Below, piece by piece: positions 36,362 through 43,585 of a stretch of 61,904 nt of DNA. The stretch lies in IMG/VR virus record IMGVR_UViG_3300042556_002563, positions 1 through 61,904 of that record, one strand, 5' to 3'. The notes beneath the pieces are model-generated. The model saw nothing but the letters and a program-made list of their open reading frames with translations, made no database searches and was not told the DNA's origin. How positions within the stretch are numbered: position 1 is the stretch's first letter; each line of letters begins with the position of its first letter. This DNA is from a virus. Made by a program: the position numbers and the translations under genes.

Positions 36362-37258
36362 CTATCGTGTGATGTCGGACCGAGTTTTACGGGCCGGCTT
36401 ACGCTCCGCCACGGTGTCGTCCGCCTCTTCTTCGTCTTCACGGCTTTCCAGCTCCTGTCGCACCTTGGCGCACATAGCCTCGTGGTCCGACACGATATCT
36501 GAAAGCTTCTGAAAGTTTTCCATAACTTCAGTCAAGTAACCGCGCACTGTCGCATCTAGCTTTGTGGGCGACGCATTGACAATATCGTCATAGATGTTGT
36601 CTTTGTTTTCCGTCAACCACAGACTTTCCGAGCGCCCAATAAAGCGGCGTTGGTGCTGCAACAGATCGTAGACCTGCTGCTTCAGCCCCTTCGGCGCACT
36701 GTGCGTGCGGCCGCTATTCTTCTGCTTGCCGCGAATTTCTTGCAGTTCTGTTGCCAGTGTTCTCGCGGTATACGCCTCCTCAGCGCATTTCTCTTCTAAC
36801 ACGGCGCGCTGATTATCATCCGGCACCTGTGCCAACAGCTGCACATGCGATGTCGTCAGGCGCCATCGTGGGCGATCTGGACAACGCATACCAAGCAATC
36901 GCGTAATCTCGCCCTCGCTTGGATACTTCTCGAAGAAATTTACAGCACCGCGCAACTGCTCGACCGTATAGACAGGCGCAAAAATTGACATGAGCAGCGA
37001 CGCGCCATCAACATGCGACGCCTGTTGCTCCGCTGTCAAATAGCGCTCTGGGTCGTCGCGGACCTCGGTGATCAACCGCCCAACACGCCAGAATGCCGTC
37101 ATACTGGCGACCTGCACGTCACCAAACAAATTATCAATCTCTGACACAACATCTTGCAGTGCCGGCGTCAGATTGTTTTGCGCCGTTAATAGCGGCGAAT
37201 TACGCGAATCGACAAGTTCAGCCTGTATAGCCAACTCTGTTTTTGACTTCCGCCCCAT
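36362..37258 (-). CDS. DUF1016-N-terminal-like DNA-binding protein without nuclease domain (298 aa)
   Basis: The stretch from about residue 33 to 172 follows the pattern of the YhcG/DUF1016 N-terminal domain. It contains the opening AFWRVGRLITEV, a long helical middle (SLLMSIFAPVYTVEQLRGAVNFFEKYP) and the closing motif RWRLTTSHVQLLAQVPDDNQ... EEAYTARTLATELQEI. That motif parallels 'LSWSHI..LL.I.D...R.FY...A....WSVREL'. In bacteria this domain binds DNA and is normally followed by a PDDEXK nuclease. Here it is followed only by a helical and acidic-basic tail. ATG 37258 has a perfect AGGAGG. A DNA-binding or restriction-antagonising role is possible but inferred. Confidence 0.72.
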   Translation of the reverse strand: MGRKSKTELAIQAELVDSRNSPLLTAQNNLTPALQDVVSEIDNLFGDVQVASMTAFWRVGRLITEVRDDPERYLTAEQQASHVDGASLLMSIFAPVYTVEQLRGAVNFFEKYPSEGEITRLLGMRCPDRPRWRLTTSHVQLLAQVPDDNQRAVLEEKCAEEAYTARTLATELQEIRGKQKNSGRTHSAPKGLKQQVYDLLQHQRRFIGRSESLWLTENKDNIYDDIVNASPTKLDATVRGYLTEVMENFQKLSDIVSDHEAMCAKVRQELESREDEEEADDTVAERKPARKTRSDITR

Positions 37259-37284
37259 AGTTCCTCCTGAATAAATAACAAACC

Positions 37285-38481
37285 CTATTTGCGTTTCTGC
37301 TTTTTACTATCTGGTAACAATAACTGCATCGCGGCCGCTTGCAGCACATCCCGTTGCACGTGATACTGATTTTTAGCGTACCGCAAAATCGAACAAAACA
37401 AGTCGTACACAGTGCGCGCCCGCAGCGCTTCTTTTGTATACGCCTCTAACGCGACACGCGGCTCTAGATCCGCGCCGACCATAGAGGCGTTTTTAATCAC
37501 GCTCCGCGCGTCATCTCGGGCTACCTTGAAACGGGACAAATGCAGCATAAGCGCGTTTGTGGCCGCGTCAAGAGTCGCTTTGTCATCTGATAAGTTGAGC
37601 GACACACGGCTCATAGCGGCGACTTGTCGCGCTACAAGATCCATATCAATTTTCTTTTCAACCGTTCGCGACACTAGCAGTTGCGTGCGGCCGGCCAAAT
37701 CTGCGCCGGTATGCTTCACACGCGCGTTACTGCCGGCGGGCGTAACCGCTACACCAAATTTTGTGTATAAGCACGTTGATGCGCGAACAGCCAACCCGGT
37801 GTCTTCGCGATTAGAAAAATACCAGCCCGCTGCAAACGTGTGCCGCGGGTTGGTATAAATATCATTACGCCGAGAGGTCGGGTCGATGAAATACAACCGC
37901 AGCTCGCGTCCAATGATTTCCGCCCTAGAAAACTGAGCCGCTGGTTGTTTGTCCTGCAATTCGTTACAGATGATGTCCAAGAAAGCACTGTTGTCGAGCA
38001 GTCTATGGTCGAGCCCAAGGAACCCGTCAATTGTCTGTTCCCTGTGGTTCACCAATAAATTACGCTCACGTAATGCTTCAAACCGCACGCGCAGCACCAT
38101 GTTATAAATGCTGACCGCCGTCGCTACGTCACACTCGGCCACGCCTGCCGCCACCACTCGTTTATTTTCCCCGGACAACTCGTTAAACAACGGGTTTAAA
38201 CCGTGGGCCAAAGACGTGGCGAGAGCGCTAAAACCAAGCGAATTATACCTGTAGCCGCTTTCTGCCAGCCGACCATCAGCGTTCATAACCAGTTGCGCTT
38301 CGTCGACAACCGGCACGCACTCTGTATTAGCCGTGCGGGCAGCTAAAAAATTACGGCACTCGTCAAACTGCGCAGCTGAAAATGAAAACGCCGCAACTGG
38401 AGCAAAAATGCTCTTTGTGCCGGTATTGCTGGAAACAAATGCCACCACGCCACCCCGTGCTCGGTGTGTTATGCCGCCCAT
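37285..38481 (-). CDS. unknown protein, possibly DUF932-like (398 aa)
   Basis: Motifs YRYNSLGFSALATSLAHG (near 78), FDALRERNLLVNHREQTIDGFLG (near 135) and the section GWYFSNREDTGLAVRASTCLYTKFGVAVTP...RVKHTG (near 218-250) recall the DUF932/phage-plasmid-like protein layout ('.. SNSEVG..AL.I..F.YR..C.NG.....R..H.G'). The match is by eye and weak. The rest is helical. DUF932 proteins are often encoded near recombination or nuclease genes. Start overlaps the upstream stop by 13 nt. Confidence 0.65.
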   Translation of the reverse strand: MGGITHRARGGVVAFVSSNTGTKSIFAPVAAFSFSAAQFDECRNFLAARTANTECVPVVDEAQLVMNADGRLAESGYRYNSLGFSALATSLAHGLNPLFNELSGENKRVVAAGVAECDVATAVSIYNMVLRVRFEALRERNLLVNHREQTIDGFLGLDHRLLDNSAFLDIICNELQDKQPAAQFSRAEIIGRELRLYFIDPTSRRNDIYTNPRHTFAAGWYFSNREDTGLAVRASTCLYTKFGVAVTPAGSNARVKHTGADLAGRTQLLVSRTVEKKIDMDLVARQVAAMSRVSLNLSDDKATLDAATNALMLHLSRFKVARDDARSVIKNASMVGADLEPRVALEAYTKEALRARTVYDLFCSILRYAKNQYHVQRDVLQAAAMQLLLPDSKKQKRK

Positions 38482-39014
38482 TCCGCGCCGACGGCCTGAA
38501 ACACCGTCGCCGTTGTTTCAACCGTCATGGGCATTTTTTCAAACTGCAAGTTCCACGTGATTCGCGTTAAACCACTCGCATCTACGCTGAGATTGTGCGC
38601 GCAAAACATGGTGCGTACCACAGGAAAAACGAAAATAAAACTGCGCGTCGAATCCACTTCCTGCCGGTAAAGGTTTTTTGATATTGCCTGACACAACCTG
38701 TTTTTACCTGTAACCGGACTCTTAAATAGATCTTGAAGTGTAAGCTCATGCAGTTTCGGAATTCGCCGCCCGCACAACACCGCGGGAAAATCTGTATACG
38801 TGCTGTTGAACCAGCTGAAATTCAACTTGTCATGCCCCGTCATATCGCGGCACTCGTTCGCCAGCTTACCCCACCCCAGCCGTTTAATACCGCACTCGTT
38901 GAAAACGCGCTTGATAATGCGCTCTTCAAACGCCAGCTGCCGTTGAAGCCGGACAGCGTCGGCGTTCTCGCTGTTCTCGTTAAACAACTCGCCAAAAAAC
39001 TGATCGCGGTCCAT
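38469..39014 (-). CDS. unknown protein (181 aa)
   Basis: The N-terminal half is charged and helical (RLQRQLAFEERIIKRVFNECG) with a short SWFNSTYTDFP stretch. The C-terminal half has strands FIFVFPVVRTMFCAHN and a final MTVETTATVFQAVG. No family recognised. It lies between the small RecA-adjacent gene and the DUF932-like gene and is probably co-transcribed. Confidence 0.75.
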   Translation of the reverse strand: MDRDQFFGELFNENSENADAVRLQRQLAFEERIIKRVFNECGIKRLGWGKLANECRDMTGHDKLNFSWFNSTYTDFPAVLCGRRIPKLHELTLQDLFKSPVTGKNRLCQAISKNLYRQEVDSTRSFIFVFPVVRTMFCAHNLSVDASGLTRITWNLQFEKMPMTVETTATVFQAVGAEWAA

Positions 39015-39017
39015 GTG

Positions 39018-39230
39018 TTACTCAAGCGTAATGCCGTGCGAGTTACGAATCATGTCACGTATTTCTTGCAGGTGACGGTCGATCTCCGCTGGCAGATCAC
39101 CGTGCTTAATCAACCCGCGGCAATGCTGATCGATTTCCCAAATCAACATTTTCGCGGCCTGACCTTCGACCGCCGCAGTAAATTCAGACTGCTCTTCGGG
39201 CAACGTAAATGACAACGTGGCTTTAGGCAT
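39018..39230 (-). CDS. small protein of the 'LPEEQSEF' phage type (70 aa)
   Basis: Short phage proteins with the pattern 'P.ATLSFTLPEEQSEF..AVEG.....I..ID...R..IKHG' recur next to replication genes in many aquatic phages. Function is unknown. The start is ATG 39230, which overlaps the RecA stop as TGATG; the preceding TTG codon is in frame but not needed. Predicted as a strand followed by two helices. Confidence 0.78.
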   Translation of the reverse strand: MPKATLSFTLPEEQSEFTAAVEGQAAKMLIWEIDQHCRGLIKHGDLPAEIDRHLQEIRDMIRNSHGITLE

Positions 39231-40603
39231 CAATCTACCTGCCCCAGCGGGTCAAAGTCGGTCGGGATAATCTCGCTGACAGCGCTCGACGCAGCCATCA
39301 GCTCAGGAATGTCCGTCATTTCCTTGTTCTTCAGCTCGGCCATGACCTGCTCCCGGAACTTGCGGGCCGGATCACAGACGGGGTAGTCATTCACGCCCAG
39401 AATGCCGTGCAGAAGCCCCATGACCTTCTTGTTGCTCTCCAGCGCCATCGACGCCTCAACCTCTGACAGCGCGTCCTGCTTGGAGATACCCAGCGCATTG
39501 GAAAACACCAACGGCACGTCAGAGTTCTTGGTGCCGTGCTTGTATTCCAAATCGCACACCTGCCTGAGCAGCGCCGGCAGCTTGGGATCCGTGCCCGGCT
39601 GCGGTTTCTTGTCCGCGGCCTGCAAATCCATCAGCAACCGAATCGTGGCCGTGTGCCAATCCCAGTAGTGGTACTGCTTGTTGCTGTACGTCTCTTCGCC
39701 GTTGGCATCCCGGCCGGCAACAATGTCGTTGTACCACATGAGGTTAACAACGATCTTACGACCCGGAGCGCCAAGATTGTTCTTGGTCGCGGCAATCCGC
39801 ACAGACTGGCCCTCATACCGCCCGCCAGTGATGTTCTTAGCCGAAGCCTTGGACATATCCAGAATCAACGTCGGGTAATAGTCCAGCGAAGCGCCACCCG
39901 GAGCGTACTTCTTGGGCGGACCGAATCCCATGGAGTTGATTTCCTCCTTGAGATGATTCGTGGCTACCAACGCGATTGGATAGTGCCGCAGCGTGGGCAC
40001 CAGCGCCGTCCGCATGAAGTCAGACAGATTCCGCGCCAGATAAGGATGCCCAGCAGCCGCGTGCCCCTCGTCAGCCACCTTCTCGACGCGCCGGTCAACC
40101 TCGACCGCCGAGATCGAGTCCACGCCAATACAAATAGGAATAACCCTGTCAGGGGCATTCTCGGCGTCAATCTGCTTGTGAATAGCTTGGCAGAAGCCCA
40201 TGTACTTCTTCTGCCACTCTTCCACACTCGCCGCCGTCGTGACCTTGGTGCGGGCCATGTATTGCGGGTTGTGCCCAAAAATACCCGACATCATCGTCGG
40301 GCTGCCCTTGTTCTCTGTGTCAATCATGATCGCGCCGCCGCCATACAGGTGGAACCAGCGCATGATCTCAATCAAGAACGCAGACTTGCCGGCGCTGAAC
40401 TCGCCGCGAAGCTGCGTAAACCGGCTCAGCGGAAAGATATTCGCCTGCAACAGATATCGTGCAGCCAATGACGGCAGCGGCAGGCCGATCAGCGGATCAT
40501 TATCCTCCGCTGTGGCCTTGAGCACTTCCGTAAACATCGGGTGCTCGCCGTTGCGGGCTTGGATATCAACTGATTCGTTTGCTTCCTTACGTTTCCTGCC
40601 CAT
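39230..40603 (-). CDS. recA: RecA-family recombinase (457 aa)
   Basis: RecA-type proteins polymerise on single-stranded DNA and pair it with homologous duplex using ATP. The P-loop is GEFSAGKS (67-74) and Walker B is VIPICIGVDS (about 154-163). There is an additional Rossmann-like strand AIMIDTEN (91-98). The LALVATNHL segment with PGGASLDYYPTLIL (about 205-235) parallels the L2/subunit region. The length exceeds bacterial RecA (~350), with a ~100-residue C-terminal extension ending PTDFDPLGQVD. It sits next to SbcCD, RuvC and polymerase, consistent with recombination-dependent phage replication. A strong hairpin lies upstream. Confidence 0.9.
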   Translation of the reverse strand: MGRKRKEANESVDIQARNGEHPMFTEVLKATAEDNDPLIGLPLPSLAARYLLQANIFPLSRFTQLRGEFSAGKSAFLIEIMRWFHLYGGGAIMIDTENKGSPTMMSGIFGHNPQYMARTKVTTAASVEEWQKKYMGFCQAIHKQIDAENAPDRVIPICIGVDSISAVEVDRRVEKVADEGHAAAGHPYLARNLSDFMRTALVPTLRHYPIALVATNHLKEEINSMGFGPPKKYAPGGASLDYYPTLILDMSKASAKNITGGRYEGQSVRIAATKNNLGAPGRKIVVNLMWYNDIVAGRDANGEETYSNKQYHYWDWHTATIRLLMDLQAADKKPQPGTDPKLPALLRQVCDLEYKHGTKNSDVPLVFSNALGISKQDALSEVEASMALESNKKVMGLLHGILGVNDYPVCDPARKFREQVMAELKNKEMTDIPELMAASSAVSEIIPTDFDPLGQVD

Positions 40604-40637
40604 TTCAATCTTTCTTGTTTTGATATTAATTCATGCC

Positions 40638-40673
40638 ACCCCGGGCGGTAGCGACATTGCCACCGCCCGGGGT
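40638..40673 (-). terminator. perfect 12-bp inverted repeat between ParB-like and RecA genes
   Basis: Arms ACCCCGGGCGGT (40638-40649) and ACCGCCCGGGGT (40662-40673) with a 12-nt loop form a very stable hairpin in the short gap between the ParB-like stop and the RecA start. No T run follows on either strand, so termination would be weak or factor-dependent. The hairpin may instead stabilise mRNA ends or be a processing site. Confidence 0.6.
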
Positions 40674-40688
40674 AAACACTATTTACCG

Positions 40689-41978
40689 TTACCGCGTACG
40701 CAGCGACCGCGCATTGTCTGTGATATGCGACGGGAAGAACCCAGAAGTGCTCTCTGGGATCACCCAGATATGCGCAAGATCCGGGGCCAGATCGGCGAGC
40801 TTGTTGTGATAGAACTCAACACGATCCCGCTTGAACGAAGGCATTTTCTTCTCGTGCCAGATTTCGAGCATCGCTTTCAACTGCGTACCGCCAGCCGCCT
40901 TGTCCCGCGTCATAGTCTTGACGCGGTTGATGTACGTCGTCAGGAACGTCGTGCACAACGACAAGTGCCTGAAATACTGTGACACGTCAGAAGTTACCGT
41001 GACGTGAAGCATCTTCTCCACAGTCTGCGCGGTGTTCTTCGTGTTAAGCAAGATGTTCGGCGTGCAGTCATTGAACATCTGCTCGACAACAGTCGAGTTC
41101 ACAAAACCAGCGGCCTCAAACTTGTCGATAAACATGGCCAACCCGCGCAGCATGTCGCCGCCAAGGCTTTCGGCGCACCGCCAATGTGCAGAAGTTTGCG
41201 ATACAAGAAACAGCACCCGCTCCAGCACGCCCTTGCCGTACTTGTCGTAAATCTCCTCAAGCGCATACGGAACCTTGATGTTCGGATAAGCAGCTCGGCC
41301 GCGGCTGTCCGTAGACATCTCAAGCCCAACGGCCCGAACACTCTCCAAAATCTCGTCGATCTTCGGGTCGTTTGACGCCTTACGGGCCTTGTAAATATCT
41401 AACTGCGCGTGCGGCCGCGTTCTGTAATTGCACGTCGAGTAGATCGTGGCTTCTTCTTCCACAACCTCAACAATCGTAACCTCGCACAATACAGCCGCTT
41501 CGCCGTTTTCAATCGACGCCAAAACACGGTGTGCGCCGTCAGCCACGCGCGCAAAAACCGCAGTCACGACACCCTGCGCGTTGACTACTTTACGAATCGT
41601 AATCAGCGGCATGCGCCGCGCCTTTCGGACAGGAAAACAAACCATTTCCGCAACGTGTGGGTAATCGCAACGCTTGTTGCGGCACCACTCCTCGTCCAAC
41701 GTCATAGCGGTCGTCGGCACCGCCATAACTGCCCTGCCGTCGGGCGCGATGTTTTCCCGGCGGCAATAGTCATCTGTCGTGGCGATATTGATCTCGGCCT
41801 GCTGATAAAGCGCCAGCATCTGCTCCAACGACAACGATGCCGTCTGCAGAATTTCATCGTTCGCCGTACGCGGCAGATTCTTGAACGTGTACTCGACCTC
41901 CTTATTAAACTTGCAACGAACGGTGAACGGCTTTTCAGCCTTCGGCATTGCCGGCACAACCGCATTCGAATTGACCAT
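40689..41978 (-). CDS. ParB/sulfiredoxin-like (DUF6551-type) protein (429 aa)
   Basis: The core motif VVTAVFARVADGAHRVLASI (near residues 124-143) fits the ParB-like 'DG.HR..A' signature. It is preceded by a strand-rich stretch (RRMPLITIRKVVNAQG) and followed by AVLCEVTIVEV. Such domains bind DNA or nucleotides in partition proteins, nucleases and phage kinases. The long C-terminal part (about 190-429) is helical and not recognised. No CTPase motif is evident. It lies between RecA and a 464-residue unknown, so a role in replication or recombination is inferred. Confidence 0.68.
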   Translation of the reverse strand: MVNSNAVVPAMPKAEKPFTVRCKFNKEVEYTFKNLPRTANDEILQTASLSLEQMLALYQQAEINIATTDDYCRRENIAPDGRAVMAVPTTAMTLDEEWCRNKRCDYPHVAEMVCFPVRKARRMPLITIRKVVNAQGVVTAVFARVADGAHRVLASIENGEAAVLCEVTIVEVVEEEATIYSTCNYRTRPHAQLDIYKARKASNDPKIDEILESVRAVGLEMSTDSRGRAAYPNIKVPYALEEIYDKYGKGVLERVLFLVSQTSAHWRCAESLGGDMLRGLAMFIDKFEAAGFVNSTVVEQMFNDCTPNILLNTKNTAQTVEKMLHVTVTSDVSQYFRHLSLCTTFLTTYINRVKTMTRDKAAGGTQLKAMLEIWHEKKMPSFKRDRVEFYHNKLADLAPDLAHIWVIPESTSGFFPSHITDNARSLRTR

Positions 41979-42032
41979 AACTTTCGCTGTCCTTACGTGT
42001 GGGGGTACAAAAAGAATGAAAAAAGAAGAGAC

Positions 42033-42094
42033 CTCGCCGCGGGGCCCTCATAACTGCTTGCGACAGTTATGCAGGAAGTGGGCCCCGCGACGAG
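42033..42094 (-). terminator. large nested hairpin downstream of the 464-residue gene
   Basis: Outer arms pair 15 bp (42033-42047 with 42080-42094, containing GGGGCCC), and an inner arm pairs CATAACTG (42049-42056) with CAGTTATG (42064-42071). On the minus strand the structure is followed by TCTCTTCTTTTTTC, a pyrimidine-rich run. This makes it a probable terminator or attenuator between the 464-residue gene and the ParB-like gene. Confidence 0.7.
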
Positions 42095-42102
42095 GAGATC
42101 AA

Positions 42103-43497
42103 CTACTTCTTGCCAGCAGCGCGAGCGCGCGCCTTGGCGAGAATGTCCGCAGAATCCCGCTTAACAGCGGGCGCAGCTTGCGGAGCGACAACAGGCGGAG
42201 GGATGTCCGCAACGTCAGAAAACATGTTAGCAACCCCGGCCTCTTCCTCTGCCGAGATTTCAGCCGCCGGCGGATCCCACGGCGCAGGCGGGTCCATGCT
42301 GGCCGGAGCCCGCACAGACGCCGGCTTTACAACCGGGGCCGGCTGCCGTGTTACCGTCGACTTGTAGTGAGTCTCATCCAACTCCTCTACAGCAACGCTA
42401 GCCCCAGAGAACGTCGCCGTACCCTTGGGCAGCGCGCGCATGTACTCCGGGTACTCACGCCACGCGAAGTCCAATGCTTCCCGCGGGAACACCGGCGCCA
42501 GCATTTCAGCTTGCTCTTCGTACGTCGGCAGGCGCAGATAATCGTCCCACGAGCCAGTCTCCGCCACAATGCGGTCGGCATACGGCTCAAGGGAGATTTC
42601 CTGCCCGTTAAACGTGTCGTGAAGAATACCGAAATGCGTGTATTCACTACGCGAATTCGGGTACCCCACGACATATTTGGCCGCCGCAGGACCACGGGCA
42701 AACTTCGGGCACTGAAACGCAGCTACGCCTTCCGGGCCAGTCGCCGCCAGATTCGGGCTGCCGCTCTTAAACGACTCAGGAAGAATCGTAAACAGCTTTG
42801 CCGCCCCGAAAGACAACATGTCACCGCTCAGGTGTTCGCCAGTGCTTTCGTCGCGCACCTTGAGTGCCGACAGCATGGCTTCACCCGCGCTGGTCTTCAA
42901 GCCGATGATACGGGCGTTCCGCTTATTATCGTCCGAGAACGCACCCAGCGTGATCTTTCCGTGCTCATCAACGAACACGACACTTGCCGAAACGAGCAAC
43001 GTCTTCTCGGGTTTCTTGAGCGAACCAATGTGAGAGTTCCGAACAAACTCCCGCGACAAAAGCTCGCTGAACAGCCTGCCAAGCGTCGGATGCGGGTTGT
43101 CCTTGGAATTGTCGTAAGCCACCTTACGCAGAACATGCAGCGGGCTTTCGTACAGATTCAGGTCTGGGTTGCCATCGTGGACGATGAAACAGATACCCGG
43201 ATTACCGACCCAGTGCGCACAAGTCACAAGCCGCTGCCAGTCGCCGTACGCAACGTTGTCACGACCTTCACGGAAATTGGCAAACTGCCGATCTCCGCCG
43301 TTGCTCTCTTCGTACATGGGAAGAAGCCGCAGGCAAAGACCGTTTGCCATCAGCTCGCCGCCAGATGCAATCAGAATGTTATTCTGCTTGCCGTACGCGT
43401 AGCGGGATTTGTTATTTGAACCGCCCGTGCCAATGTTGTTGGCTTTGCGGTAATCAGGATCCAGCGCAGCCAAATTTGCCGCGTTATAGCGAGGCAT
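42103..43497 (-). CDS. unknown replication-region protein (464 aa)
   Basis: Not recognised. It lies between polymerase and ParB-like genes and is bounded on both sides by hairpins. The N-terminal part (1-320) is globular: YGKQNNILIASGGELMANGL, HVLRKVAYDNSKDNPHPTLGRL, SLKKPEKTLLVSASVVFVDEHG. The C-terminal ~120 residues are Pro/Ala-rich and likely flexible (PAPVVKPASVRAPASMDPPA) before a final basic helix (DILAKARARAAGKK). A single-stranded-DNA-binding or clamp-related role would suit its place but is speculation; the basic rather than acidic C-terminus does not favour a classical SSB tail. Confidence 0.8.
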   Translation of the reverse strand: MPRYNAANLAALDPDYRKANNIGTGGSNNKSRYAYGKQNNILIASGGELMANGLCLRLLPMYEESNGGDRQFANFREGRDNVAYGDWQRLVTCAHWVGNPGICFIVHDGNPDLNLYESPLHVLRKVAYDNSKDNPHPTLGRLFSELLSREFVRNSHIGSLKKPEKTLLVSASVVFVDEHGKITLGAFSDDNKRNARIIGLKTSAGEAMLSALKVRDESTGEHLSGDMLSFGAAKLFTILPESFKSGSPNLAATGPEGVAAFQCPKFARGPAAAKYVVGYPNSRSEYTHFGILHDTFNGQEISLEPYADRIVAETGSWDDYLRLPTYEEQAEMLAPVFPREALDFAWREYPEYMRALPKGTATFSGASVAVEELDETHYKSTVTRQPAPVVKPASVRAPASMDPPAPWDPPAAEISAEEEAGVANMFSDVADIPPPVVAPQAAPAVKRDSADILAKARARAAGKK

Positions 43498-43545
43498 ATC
43501 AACCTTCTCTTTCTTTGTAATTGAGGGCCCTATTGCCCTGTGTTA

Positions 43546-43569
43546 TCTGACCGCAGTGTAGCAGTCAGA
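43546..43569 (-). other. short inverted repeat between polymerase and 464-residue genes
   Basis: TCTGACCGC (43546-43554) pairs with GCAGTCAGA (43561-43569), with one G-U type pair and a 6-nt loop. No T run follows on the minus strand. It may be a weak terminator, an mRNA-processing hairpin, or a chance repeat. The region also contains the only longer non-coding gap in this block (43498-43585). Confidence 0.4.
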
Positions 43570-43585
43570 AATGGAAAGTCCAGAC

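Noticed and set aside
40638-40673. Origin of replication for the perfect inverted repeat
   Set aside because: It lacks AT-rich DNA or iterated sites and lies in a short intergenic gap; a transcript hairpin is simpler.
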